A DNA stretch of 64,000 bases from Sphingomonas sp. Leaf407. GTDB taxonomy: Bacteria > Pseudomonadota > Alphaproteobacteria > Sphingomonadales > Sphingomonadaceae. Location: NCBI RefSeq assembly GCF_001425385.1, contig NZ_LMQO01000003.1, positions 434,001 to 498,000 on the forward strand. Direction: 5' to 3'. The notes beneath the pieces were generated by a model. That model searched no databases and was not told the DNA's origin. It saw only the letters and a list, made by a program, of their open reading frames with translations. A program made the position numbers and the translations under genes. Numbering within the stretch: position 1 is the first letter of the stretch; the number at the start of each line of letters is the position of its first letter. Below are positions 18,217 through 27,321 of this stretch, in pieces.

Positions 18217-18690
18217 TTACGCGGCCTGCGCGGTGTCGTTGGCGATCACCGGCGCGGCAGGCGTTTCGTTGCCGATCGCCACGCGGCGCGGCTTCATCGC
18301 ATCGGGAACTTCGCGACGCAGGTCGATCGTCAGCAGCCCGTCGGCCAGATCGGCCGCCTCCACCACGATGAAATCGGCCAGCTCGAAGCGCCGCTCGAAG
18401 CTGCGGTTGGCGATGCCCAGATGCAGCACGGCGCTCTTCTGCGCGTCGGTCTGCTCCGCCTTGCGACCCGACACGACCAGCAGATTCTGCTGCGCGGTGA
18501 TCTCGACCTCGTCGCGCTTGAAGCCCGCGATCGCCAGCGTGATGCGATAGCGATCCTCGGCGACGCGCTCGAGATTGAACGGCGGATAATTCTCGCCCGC
18601 ATTGGTGCGGGTGTTGCTTTCCAGCATGTCGAACAGCCGGTCGAAGCCGACGGTCGAACGGCGGTAGGGGGTGAAGTCGAAGCTACGCAT
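18217..18690 (-). CDS. Small heat-shock protein, Hsp20 family (IbpA type)
   Basis: A 157-residue ATP-independent chaperone that holds unfolded proteins in the cytosol. The N-terminus MRSFDFTPYRRSTVGFDRLFD is the typical IbpA/HspH start, followed by the alpha-crystallin domain from about residue 38 and a hydrophobic, Ala-rich tail. The ATG at 18690 has a GGAGG site 7 bases upstream; the longer open frame reads through the leader and is not used. An RpoH-type promoter and a ROSE-like RNA thermometer precede it, so heat induction at both transcription and translation is expected. Confidence 0.95.
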   Translation of the reverse strand: MRSFDFTPYRRSTVGFDRLFDMLESNTRTNAGENYPPFNLERVAEDRYRITLAIAGFKRDEVEITAQQNLLVVSGRKAEQTDAQKSAVLHLGIANRSFERRFELADFIVVEAADLADGLLTIDLRREVPDAMKPRRVAIGNETPAAPVIANDTAQAA

Positions 18691-18780
18691 GTCAAATCCT
18701 CCAATCGAAGCGATGTGAACGTCCTCGGCATCCGTCATCACGCGATACCGGTTCGTGAGCGACCCGAATGGCATCGCTCG
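18691..18780 (-). promoter_or_regulatory. Putative ROSE-type RNA thermometer in the Hsp20 leader
   Basis: In the predicted transcript, AUCGCUUC (loop GAUU) can pair with GGAGGAU, which contains the Shine-Dalgarno site. U-C-G-C-U faces AGGA with a bulged G. That arrangement is the hallmark of the UYGCU motif in ROSE thermometers of alphaproteobacterial small heat-shock genes. Further upstream GAGCGA and TCGCTC form a second perfect hairpin. The leader is about 90 bases, within the known range. The fold was worked out by eye. Confidence 0.7.
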
Positions 18781-18787
18781 ATAACCG

Positions 18788-18815
18788 ATATGGTTCGGCC
18801 ACGATCGGCTTCAAG
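18788..18815 (-). promoter_or_regulatory. RpoH (sigma-32) type promoter for the Hsp20 gene
   Basis: On the minus strand, CTTGAA (18810-18815) is followed after 16 bases by CCATAT (18788-18793), a close match to the sigma-32 pattern CTTGAA, about 14 bases, CCCCATNT. The start of transcription would be near 18780, giving the leader that folds as a ROSE element. Confidence 0.75.
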
Positions 18816-18871
18816 GCACTCGCGTGAACAATTCAACCTTCATGGGGCGCAACTGCTTCTTTCTACCAAAT

Positions 18872-18890
18872 CCCTATAGGTAAAATAGGG
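18872..18890 (+). promoter_or_regulatory. AT-rich dyad before the first TonB receptor
   Basis: CCCTAT, seven bases AGGTAAA, ATAGGG is a perfect 6-bp inverted repeat 35 bases before the receptor start. The surrounding 60 bases are much more AT-rich than the rest of the window, and TAAAAT could serve as a -10 element. A repressor could bind here; its identity is unknown. Confidence 0.5.
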
Positions 18891-18924
18891 TATTGGCATA
18901 AGCAGAACCGATCAGGGGGTCTCC

Positions 18925-21432
18925 ATGCGCCGTTTCCGTTCGTTCGCTGTGCTGAGCGCAGCGACCATGTTCACGCCCGCCGCCTTTGCCCAGGCAGGCC
19001 CGCCGGGGCAGTTGGCGATGCTCGTGCCGCCCGCCGCACCCGTGACGGCGGCCGCGCCGGCGGACGACCCGGTCGAACCGGTGGTCGACCAGCGCAATTC
19101 CGGCGACATCGTCGTCACCGCGCGCCGGCGCGAGGAGAATGTGCAGGACGTGCCGGTCGCGCTGTCGGTCATCGGCGGCGCGCAACTGGAAGCGCAGGGG
19201 ACCTACAACCTCAACCGGCTGACGCAGTTGCAGCCGACGCTCCAGTTCTTTTCCACCAATCCGCGCAACACCTTCATCAACATCCGCGGCATCGGCGCGC
19301 CGTTCGGGCTGACCAACGATGGGTTCGAGCAGGGCGTCGGCATCTATATCGATCAGGTCTATTACAACCGTATCGCCGCCGCGACGCTCGACTTCGTCGA
19401 TGTCGAACGGATCGAGGTGCTGCGCGGGCCGCAGGGCACGCTCTACGGCAAGAACACCACCGCCGGCGCGATCAACGTCACCACCCGCGCGCCGAGCTTC
19501 GCGTTCGAGGGACGCGCCGAAGTGTCGGTCGGCGATTATAATTTCAAGCAGGCCAAGGTTTCGGTGTCCGGTCCATTGGCCGACAATCTCGCCGCGCGGA
19601 TCAGCGTGTCGAGCACCGACCGGCGCGGCACGATCTATAATGTCGCCACCGGCCAGTGGATCAATTCGCAGGACAATCTCGGCGTGCGCGGCGCATTGCT
19701 GTGGAAGCCGACCGACAGTCTGAACGTGACGCTGGCCGGCGATTTCAACGTCCAGGACCCGATCTGCTGCGGCCAGATCTACGCTCGCGTCGGCACGACG
19801 CAGCGCGCCGCCAACCGGCAATATGCCGCGCTGACCGCGCTGTTCCCCGGCTACCGCGTGCCCAGCACCGATCCGTTCGACCGTGTGACCGATCTCGACG
19901 CGCAACTGCGCGCGCGCAACGAGATGGGCGGCGCATCGCTGCGGGCCGAATGGGATGTCGGTTCGGGCACCGTCACCTCGGTCACGGCGTGGCGCTATTG
20001 GGACTGGCAACCGGCCAACGACCGCGATTTCACCGGGCTGCCGGTCTATCTGCGGGTCAACAACCCGACCAAGCAGGACCAGTACACCCAGGAACTGCGC
20101 TATGCGCATGAGGGGACCGGTTACGACTTCGTCGTCGGCGCGTTCGGCTTCTATCAGAAGATCCACACCACCGGCGTGCAGGAAACCGGCACGGCGGCGA
20201 GCGCGTGGCTGCTCAACCCCACCAGCGCCTTGTCGCGCAACCCGGCGGTGCTGAACCGGGTAATCGCCGAGAACGACATCCGCCTCGACAATCTGAGCGT
20301 CGCGGCGTTCGGCAAGCTCAACTGGCACGCGACCGATGCGCTGACGATCTCGCCGGGCGTCCGCGTCAATTACGATCGCAAGAGCGGCCTCTATAATTCG
20401 GTCGTCACCGGCACCGCGTCGGACGGCACGCGACAGGTGGTCAGCAGCACCCCGGGCAGCCCCTATTACAACGATCCGTGGACGGCAGCGCAGCGCGGGG
20501 TGCAGGCGTCGCAGTTCTTCGAGCCGAAGTTCAGCGCGTGGAACCTCTCCTACGACCTGAACCTCGCCTATGAGGTCACGCCCGACGTGCTGACCTATGC
20601 GACCTATGCGCGGTCGTTCAAGACCGGCGGCATCAACCTGAACGGCGTGCCCAGCCGTGCCGACGGCACGCCTGCGCTCGACGTGGCGCAGATTGATCCC
20701 GAAAAGGTCGACCATCTCGAGCTGGGGCTGAAGACCCAGTTCTGGGATCGGCGGATCACCTTCAACGTCGCCGGCTTCTGGACGATCATCAAGGATTTCC
20801 AGGCGAGCGTCATCAGCAACGTCAGCGGCATCAACGTGCTGCGCGGCTATCTCGCCAATGCCGACCGGGTGCGCTCGCGCGGCGTCGAGGCGGATTTCTC
20901 GATCCGGCCGTCCGATCGCCTGAGCGCCTATGCGAGCGGTGCGTTCACCGATGCGAAGTTCGTCCGCTTCGTCGATGCACCATGCCCGCCCGAACTGGCG
21001 GGCGGCGGCACCGGCCTGCCGGTCGGGGCAGCAGCGACGCCGGGGGCGAACAGCCCGGCCAACTGCAACGTCTCGGGCCAGTGGCTGCCGGGCATCTCGA
21101 AATGGGCGTTTTCGTGGGGGACCGAATATGCGCTTCCCGCCAAGCTGCTCGATCGCGATGGCAAATTCTATGTCGGCTATGACGCCAATTATCGCTCTAA
21201 ATTCTCGTCCAACGCCTCGCGGTCGGCCTATACAGACATCGACGGTTATTCGATCCACAATTTCCGGGCGGGCTATCGCACCGGGGAGTTCGATATTTTC
21301 GGCTGGGTGCGCAATGCGTTCGACCAGAATTACTTCGAATCGCTCGCCGTCACGCCGGGCAATACCGGGCTGATCTCGGCGCAACTGGGCGATCCCCGGA
21401 CATGGGGCGGTACGGTCAAACTGTCTTTCTGA
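18925..21432 (+). CDS. TonB-dependent outer-membrane receptor
   Basis: An 835-residue receptor that imports an unknown ligand across the outer membrane with TonB energy. A signal peptide (MRRFRSFAVLSAATMFTPAAFAQ) is followed by a TonB-box-like stretch DIVVTARRR, the plug domain with IEVLRGPQGTLYGKNTTAGAIN, and a 22-strand barrel ending in Phe. A CCG pair at residues 281-282 is shared with the second receptor in this window. The substrate cannot be told from sequence; sphingomonads have dozens of such proteins. A strong hairpin terminator follows. Confidence 0.93.
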   Translation: MRRFRSFAVLSAATMFTPAAFAQAGPPGQLAMLVPPAAPVTAAAPADDPVEPVVDQRNSGDIVVTARRREENVQDVPVALSVIGGAQLEAQGTYNLNRLTQLQPTLQFFSTNPRNTFINIRGIGAPFGLTNDGFEQGVGIYIDQVYYNRIAAATLDFVDVERIEVLRGPQGTLYGKNTTAGAINVTTRAPSFAFEGRAEVSVGDYNFKQAKVSVSGPLADNLAARISVSSTDRRGTIYNVATGQWINSQDNLGVRGALLWKPTDSLNVTLAGDFNVQDPICCGQIYARVGTTQRAANRQYAALTALFPGYRVPSTDPFDRVTDLDAQLRARNEMGGASLRAEWDVGSGTVTSVTAWRYWDWQPANDRDFTGLPVYLRVNNPTKQDQYTQELRYAHEGTGYDFVVGAFGFYQKIHTTGVQETGTAASAWLLNPTSALSRNPAVLNRVIAENDIRLDNLSVAAFGKLNWHATDALTISPGVRVNYDRKSGLYNSVVTGTASDGTRQVVSSTPGSPYYNDPWTAAQRGVQASQFFEPKFSAWNLSYDLNLAYEVTPDVLTYATYARSFKTGGINLNGVPSRADGTPALDVAQIDPEKVDHLELGLKTQFWDRRITFNVAGFWTIIKDFQASVISNVSGINVLRGYLANADRVRSRGVEADFSIRPSDRLSAYASGAFTDAKFVRFVDAPCPPELAGGGTGLPVGAAATPGANSPANCNVSGQWLPGISKWAFSWGTEYALPAKLLDRDGKFYVGYDANYRSKFSSNASRSAYTDIDGYSIHNFRAGYRTGEFDIFGWVRNAFDQNYFESLAVTPGNTGLISAQLGDPRTWGGTVKLSF

Positions 21433-21440
21433 CGGGGAAA

Positions 21441-21467
21441 ACGGGCCGGTGTCCTGCACCGGCCCGT
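21441..21467. terminator. Terminator between the TonB receptor and the HdeD-like gene
   Basis: ACGGGCCGGTG, loop TCCTG, CACCGGCCCGT is a perfect 11-bp stem between two convergent genes, so it can serve both strands. Confidence 0.8.
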
Positions 21468-21474
21468 TCGCGGT

Positions 21475-22014
21475 TCAGGCTTCCTTGCGGTCCGACAGCG
21501 CGCTGACGATCGCCACGATCCCGCCGAACAGGAAGCTTGCGCCAAGGATATAGCCGGGCAGGGTCAGCGCCGACCATGGCACCGTCGTATAGAGTGCGAT
21601 CGCCAGCAAGACGTTCAGCGCGCCGAGGACCAGCATCGGCCAGCGCAGTCGCCGGAAGCGGAAGGCGACGATCAATTCCATGACGCCGCGCACGCCGAGC
21701 CACAGGATGACCATCAGCGTCAGCGACAATGCTCCGCCGACCGGCATGAGGATCATATACCCGCCGGCGAGCACCGAGAGCGCCCCGAACAGGATCGAAT
21801 AGGCGCGGTGCCCCTGGCGGTTGCGAAACCCCGCCACCAGCGAGGCGATGCCGCCCGCCAGAAAGAAGAAGCCCACGACCAGCGTCGCCGCCAGCGTGGC
21901 GGGGAAGGGCGCGGCAAAGGCGAGGATGCCGACCAGCACCGATACGATGCCATAGGCAAGGGTCCAGCCCCATCCGGCCGGAGCGATACGGGTGTCGCGG
22001 GCGAAATCGGTCAT
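21475..22014 (-). CDS. HdeD family membrane protein
   Basis: A 179-residue protein with six predicted membrane helices arranged as paired hydrophobic segments (VSVLVGILAFAAPF, TLVVGFFFLAGGI and so on), matching the DUF308/HdeD family. Family members are linked to acid or stress tolerance in enterobacteria, but the molecular role is not known. The gene stands alone between a receptor and dnaE, which gives no further hint. Confidence 0.85.
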   Translation of the reverse strand: MTDFARDTRIAPAGWGWTLAYGIVSVLVGILAFAAPFPATLAATLVVGFFFLAGGIASLVAGFRNRQGHRAYSILFGALSVLAGGYMILMPVGGALSLTLMVILWLGVRGVMELIVAFRFRRLRWPMLVLGALNVLLAIALYTTVPWSALTLPGYILGASFLFGGIVAIVSALSDRKEA

Positions 22015-22110
22015 GCTTGTCCTCCTGTTCCGGCCCGAACGGGCGCGGCGGACGGGGGTTCCGTCGCACCCGCACTGGTCGAATCAGGATGCCGGGAGTA
22101 GGCATGCGGC

Positions 22111-25100
22111 ATGTCGCATTCCGGGTTCGTGCCGCTCCGCATCTTTTCGTCCTACACCATGCTGGAAGGCGCGATCGATCCGAAGGCGATCGCCAAGACC
22201 GCGCGCAAGCTGAATTTTCCCGCCGCCGGGCTGACCGACCGCAACGGCCTGTATGCCGCGATGGCCTTTTCGGACGGGTGCAAGGATTCGGGTGTGCAGC
22301 CGGTGGTCGGCACGCTGCTGGCGGTCGCGCGACCCGATCACCCGGGCGATGTCCAGATCGACTGGCTGGCGCTCTATGCGCAGAACCCGACCGGTTATGA
22401 CAATCTGTGCGCGCTGGTGTCGATTGCACACCTCGACCGGCCGGTCGAAATCCCGGCGCATGTTCCGCTCGAGGCGCTGGTCGGGCGCAGCGAGGGGCTG
22501 ATCGCGCTGACCGGGGCGGGCGACGGCGCGCTCACCCGGCTGTTGGGCGAGGGGCAGACCAAGGCGGCGCATGCCTATGCCGACCGGTTGCAGGCGCTGT
22601 TCGGCGACCGGCTCTATGTCGAGCTGGCCCGTCGTGGCGAGGTGGTGGAGGAACGTGCCGAGGCGGCGCTGATCGACCTCGCCTATGCCCGCGATCTGCC
22701 GCTGGTCGCGACCAATCCGTGCTGCTTCGCCGAACCCGATTTTCATGACGCGCACGACGCGATGCTCTGCATCGCCTCGTCGAGCTATGTCGTCAGTGAG
22801 GACCGGCAGCGCTCGTCGCCCGAAGCATGGCTGAAGCCCGCGCCGGTGATGCGGACGCTGTTCGCCGACCTGCCCGAAGCGCTCGCCAACACATTGGTCG
22901 TGGCGCAGCGCTGCGCGGTCGCCGCCCCCAAGCGCAAGCCGATCCTCCCCAGCCTTGCGGGCGACCGCGAGGGCGAGGCGCAGAAGCTGCGCGTCGATTC
23001 GCGCGCCGGGCTGGTCGACCGGCTGCGCAAGATCGTGGCACTCGACGCCGGGCTGGTGCAGGCCGAGGTCGCGGTCGCGGAACCGGCACCATGGGAGGAT
23101 GCGCCGACCCCGGCCGAGGTCAACGGCACCGTGCCCGAGATTTCCGAAGCCGAGTTGGTCGAGCGCTTCCCCGATTACTTCGCCCGGCTCGACTTCGAAC
23201 TCGACGTCATCTGCCAGATGGGGTTTCCCGGCTATTTCCTGATCGTCGCCGACTTCATCAAATGGGCTAAGGACCATGACATTCCGGTCGGGCCGGGCCG
23301 TGGTTCGGGTGCGGGTTCGGCGGTCGCCTGGGCGCTGACCATCACCGATCTCGATCCGATCAAGCTGGGCCTGCTATTCGAGCGCTTTCTGAACCCCGAG
23401 CGCGTGTCGATGCCCGACTTCGACATCGATTTCTGCGAAACGCGGCGCGGCGAGGTCATCCGGTACGTCCAGCAGAAATATGGCCGCGACCAGGTGGCGC
23501 AGATCATTACCTTCGGGAAGCTGAAGGCGCGCGCGGTGCTGAAGGACACCGGCCGCGTGCTGCAAATGAGCTATGGCCAGGTCGATCGCCTCGCCAAGCT
23601 GGTGCCCAACCATCCGACCGATCCATGGACGCTGACCCGCGCGCTGAACGGCGTGTCGGAACTGCACCAGCAATATACCCGCGAGGACGACGTCCGCCGG
23701 CTGCTCGATCTGGCGATGAAGCTGGAGGGGTTGCCGCGCCACTCCTCGACCCACGCCGCCGGCGTGGTGATCGGCGACCGGCCGCTGAGCGAACTGGTGC
23801 CGCTCTACCGCGATCCGCGCTCCGACATGCCCGTTACCCAGTTCGACATGAAATATGTCGAGGGTGCCGGGCTGGTGAAGTTCGACTTCCTCGGCCTGAA
23901 AACGCTGTCGGTGCTGAAATTCGCGGTCGAGCTGCTGGCGCGGCGTGGGGTGGTGGTCGATCTCGACAGCCTCGGCTGGGACGACGAGGCGACCTACGAC
24001 CTGCTCAAGCGTGGCGATACCGTCGGCGTGTTCCAGTTGGAATCGGAGGGCATGCGCCGCACGCTGACGGCGGTGCGGCCGACCAACTTCGGCGACATCA
24101 TCGCGCTCGTCTCGCTCTATCGCCCCGGACCGATGGACAACATCCCGATGTTCGGCGCGCGCAAGGCCGGGCGCGAGCCGATCGTCTATCCGCACGACGC
24201 GCTCGAACCGATATTGAACGAGACCTACGGCATCTTCGTCTATCAGGAACAGGTGATGCAGGCGGCGCAGATCCTCGCCGGCTACAGCCTTGGCGGCGCG
24301 GACATGCTGCGCCGCGCGATGGGCAAGAAGGTGCAGGCGGAGATGGACGCGCAGCGCTCGATCTTCGTCGAGGGCTGCGCCAAGGTGAACGGCATCAAGG
24401 AGGCGAAGGCCAACGAACTGTTCGACCTGATCGACAAGTTCGCCGGATACGGATTCAACAAGAGCCACGCCGCCGCCTATGCGCTGCTCGCCTATCAAAC
24501 CGCGTGGTTGAAGGCGCATCATCCGCACGAATTCTTCGCCGCGTCGATGGCGTTCGACTATGCGCAGACCGACAAGCTGGCGATCTTCGTCGACGATATG
24601 AAGCGGCTGCGCATCGACTGCCTCCCGCCGTGCGTGAATGCCAGCGACGCGACCTTCGGCGTCGAGGCGGTCGGTGACGGGCTGGCGGTACGCTATGCGC
24701 TGTCGGCGCTGAAAGGCGTGGGCGAGCGCGCGATGGAGCTGATGGTGGTCGAACGTGCCGCCAACGGACCGTACAAGTCGCTCGACGATTTCGCCGCGCG
24801 GGTCGATCCCAAGCTGCTCAACAAGCGCCAGATCGAAACGCTGGCGGCGGCCGGGGCATTCGACTGCATGCACGCCGACCGGGCTGGCGTCCACGCGCTG
24901 GCCGATACGCTGATGGCGACGGCCCAGCGGACCGAGGCCAATCGGACGAGCGGGCAGGGCGGCCTGTTCGGTGAGGCGACCGGTGCCGCCGAAGCGGCGA
25001 TCCGGCTGCCGGATGTCCACTGGTCGCTGACCGAGGCGATCGCGGCGGAAAAGGATGCGTTCGGCTTCTATTTCTCGGCGCATCCGCTCGACCGTTATGC

Positions 25101-25695
25101 CCATCTGGCGAGCGCGCACGGCGCGCGGCAGATCGCCGATCTGGCGTCGACGGCGGTGCCCGAAGGCGGGCGGGTCGGCGCGACCGTGGCCGCGCTGGTC
25201 GAGGATGCCCGCTGGCGGACCTCGGCGCGGGGCAAGCGGTACATGATGGCGACGCTGTCCGATGCGTCGGGGCAGGTGCCTGTCACCTGTTTCGAAGATG
25301 ATCCTTCTGCCGCGCTGGAAGCGGCGGGCAAGATCGGCGGTTGTGGACTGTTCACCCTCGAACTCGATCGCCGCGCGGGCGACGAAAGCGCGCGGGCGAC
25401 GGTCAAGGCGATCAAGCCGTTCGACATGATCGCGAAGGACGTGCGGCTGCGGCTCGACCTGACGATCGACGATGCCGTGGCGTTTCCGGCCCTTGCGGCG
25501 CTGGTCGATGGCGAACGCGGCGGACGGAGTGAAATCTGGGTACAGGCGCCGGCGGACGGTGGAATCGAAGCCTGGGTATGCCTCGGCCGGACCTATCGCA
25601 TCGATGGCGAGCTTGCCGAACGCGCGCGCAGGTTGCAGGGTGTGACCCATGCGGCGTTCGACACGGTGAAGGCACCGCTCGCCGCCGTGGGTTGA
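22111..25695 (+). CDS. dnaE: DNA polymerase III alpha subunit
   Basis: The catalytic subunit of the replicative polymerase. The 1194-residue protein has an N-terminal PHP domain (LRIFSSYTMLEGAIDPKAI), then the polymerase core with catalytic aspartates in PDFDIDFCE (Asp436 and Asp438). GRGSGAGSAVAW precedes it, and helix-hairpin-helix and OB-fold regions occupy the C-terminal third. Length is that of DnaE1 rather than the mutagenic DnaE2. The PHP metal site is only partly recognisable by eye, so proofreading by this subunit is unlikely. Confidence 0.97.
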   Translation: MSHSGFVPLRIFSSYTMLEGAIDPKAIAKTARKLNFPAAGLTDRNGLYAAMAFSDGCKDSGVQPVVGTLLAVARPDHPGDVQIDWLALYAQNPTGYDNLCALVSIAHLDRPVEIPAHVPLEALVGRSEGLIALTGAGDGALTRLLGEGQTKAAHAYADRLQALFGDRLYVELARRGEVVEERAEAALIDLAYARDLPLVATNPCCFAEPDFHDAHDAMLCIASSSYVVSEDRQRSSPEAWLKPAPVMRTLFADLPEALANTLVVAQRCAVAAPKRKPILPSLAGDREGEAQKLRVDSRAGLVDRLRKIVALDAGLVQAEVAVAEPAPWEDAPTPAEVNGTVPEISEAELVERFPDYFARLDFELDVICQMGFPGYFLIVADFIKWAKDHDIPVGPGRGSGAGSAVAWALTITDLDPIKLGLLFERFLNPERVSMPDFDIDFCETRRGEVIRYVQQKYGRDQVAQIITFGKLKARAVLKDTGRVLQMSYGQVDRLAKLVPNHPTDPWTLTRALNGVSELHQQYTREDDVRRLLDLAMKLEGLPRHSSTHAAGVVIGDRPLSELVPLYRDPRSDMPVTQFDMKYVEGAGLVKFDFLGLKTLSVLKFAVELLARRGVVVDLDSLGWDDEATYDLLKRGDTVGVFQLESEGMRRTLTAVRPTNFGDIIALVSLYRPGPMDNIPMFGARKAGREPIVYPHDALEPILNETYGIFVYQEQVMQAAQILAGYSLGGADMLRRAMGKKVQAEMDAQRSIFVEGCAKVNGIKEAKANELFDLIDKFAGYGFNKSHAAAYALLAYQTAWLKAHHPHEFFAASMAFDYAQTDKLAIFVDDMKRLRIDCLPPCVNASDATFGVEAVGDGLAVRYALSALKGVGERAMELMVVERAANGPYKSLDDFAARVDPKLLNKRQIETLAAAGAFDCMHADRAGVHALADTLMATAQRTEANRTSGQGGLFGEATGAAEAAIRLPDVHWSLTEAIAAEKDAFGFYFSAHPLDRYAHLASAHGARQIADLASTAVPEGGRVGATVAALVEDARWRTSARGKRYMMATLSDASGQVPVTCFEDDPSAALEAAGKIGGCGLFTLELDRRAGDESARATVKAIKPFDMIAKDVRLRLDLTIDDAVAFPALAALVDGERGGRSEIWVQAPADGGIEAWVCLGRTYRIDGELAERARRLQGVTHAAFDTVKAPLAAVG

Positions 25696-25734
25696 GCGCG
25701 CTGTCCCCCGCGCTCATCGGTTAAGGAGAGCGTG

Positions 25735-27321
25735 ATGCTGGGCGGGATGCAGGACTTCGAGCTTCGGGTGCCGCGACTGCTCGACCATGCCGAACGCGAG
25801 CATGGCGCCCGCGAGATCGTCACCCGCTGGGCCGATGGCAGCGAGAGCCGGACCGACTGGGCCGGGATCGCCCGCGACGCGCGGCGGCTGGCGCAGGCGC
25901 TGGCGGCGATGGGGATCCGCCCCGGCGACCGGGTGGCGACGCTGGCGATGAACCATGCCCATCATCTGGTCGCATGGTACGGCGTGATCGGGATGGGCGG
26001 GCTGATCCATACCATCAATCCGCGGCTGTTCGACGACCAACTGGCCTATATCGCGACTCATGCCGGTGACCGGGTGCTGCTCCATGACCGTGCCTTCGCT
26101 CCCATTGTCGAGCGGATGCGGTCGCGCTGGCCGACGATCGAGCGCTATGTCGTGATGGACGGCGACGGCCCCGACAGCCTGCGCGCGCTGATCGAGGCGC
26201 AGGACGGCGATTATGCGTGGGTAGAAGGAAGCGAGCGCGAGCCGTGCATGGTCTGCTACACCAGCGGCACGACCGGCGATCCCAAGGGCGTGGTCTATTC
26301 GCATCGCTCCAACGTGCTGCATGCCATCGCCGAGCTGCAACCGGCCGAGTTCGACCTGTCGAGCCGCTCGGTCTGTCTGCCGGTGGTGCCGATGTTCCAT
26401 GCGGTCGGATGGGGCCTGCCGTTCGCCGCCCCTGCTGTGGGGGCGAAGCTGGTATTGTCGGCGGTGAACGATGCGGGGGTGCTGTGCGAGTTGATGAACC
26501 GCGAGCGCGTGACCCATTCGGCAGGGGTGCCGACGGTGTGGTTCGCGATGTTCGAGCATATCGACCGCACCGGCACCCGGCCCGAACATCTGAAGATCGT
26601 CACCATTGGTGGATCGGCCGCGCCACGTGCGATGATCGAGCGGATCATGGGCATGGGCGTGCGGGTCAACCATGCGTGGGGCATGACCGAGACGTCGCCG
26701 ATCGGCACGATGGGTGCGCCCAGTCTCGACTGGGATGACCTCAGCTTCGAGGCACGGGTCGATCAGGTCTGTCGACAGGGCAAGGTGCCGTTCGGCGTCG
26801 AGCTGCGCACCGTCGACGACGCCGACCGGCTGCTGCCGCGTGATGGGGTAACGTCGGGCCGGTTGCAGGTGCGCGGACCATGGGTCATCAAACGCTACTT
26901 CCTTGACGAAAGCGGCGATGCGCTGACCGCCGATGGCTGGTTCGATACCGGCGATGTCGCGGTGATGCACCCCGACGGCACGATGCAGATCACCGATCGC
27001 GACAAGGACGTCATCAAGTCCGGTGGCGAATGGATCAGTTCGGTCGAGCTGGAGAATGCGGCGGTCGGTTGTGCCGGCGTCGCCGAGGCGGCGGCGATCG
27101 GCGTGCCGCATCCACGCTGGGACGAACGGCCAATCCTGCTGATCGTGCGGCAGGCGGGGAGCGCGGTGGACGAGGCGACCATCCACGCCCATCTGGCCGG
27201 GCGGGTGGCGAAATGGTGGCTGCCCGATGCGATCCTGTTCGTCGAGCAGCTACCGCACAGCGCGACCGGCAAGCTGCGCAAGAACGAGCTTCGTGCGCAA
27301 TATCGTGACTATCCGATTTAA
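25735..27321 (+). CDS. Acyl-CoA synthetase (medium/long-chain fatty acid CoA ligase)
   Basis: Activates a fatty acid to acyl-CoA through an acyl-adenylate. The 528-residue protein has the AMP-binding P-loop [11 protein letters not shown] from residue 175, the GMTETSP motif, GWFDTGD, and the C-terminal catalytic lysine Lys513 in [11 protein letters not shown]. Start ATG 25735 is chosen over GTG 25732 on spacing from AAGGAG. The stop overlaps the stop of the convergent TetR gene by 4 bases, and the chain length used is not readable from sequence. FadD-like function is inferred. Confidence 0.92.
   Translation: MLGGMQDFELRVPRLLDHAEREHGAREIVTRWADGSESRTDWAGIARDARRLAQALAAMGIRPGDRVATLAMNHAHHLVAWYGVIGMGGLIHTINPRLFDDQLAYIATHAGDRVLLHDRAFAPIVERMRSRWPTIERYVVMDGDGPDSLRALIEAQDGDYAWVEGSEREPCMVCYTSGTTGDPKGVVYSHRSNVLHAIAELQPAEFDLSSRSVCLPVVPMFHAVGWGLPFAAPAVGAKLVLSAVNDAGVLCELMNRERVTHSAGVPTVWFAMFEHIDRTGTRPEHLKIVTIGGSAAPRAMIERIMGMGVRVNHAWGMTETSPIGTMGAPSLDWDDLSFEARVDQVCRQGKVPFGVELRTVDDADRLLPRDGVTSGRLQVRGPWVIKRYFLDESGDALTADGWFDTGDVAVMHPDGTMQITDRDKDVIKSGGEWISSVELENAAVGCAGVAEAAAIGVPHPRWDERPILLIVRQAGSAVDEATIHAHLAGRVAKWWLPDAILFVEQLPHSATGKLRKNELRAQYRDYPI

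Noticed and set aside
18874..21459. 861-codon open frame opposite the TonB receptor, and similar long antisense frames elsewhere
   Set aside because: They mirror the codon pattern of the real genes in high-GC DNA, are rich in Arg and Ala, and match no family.
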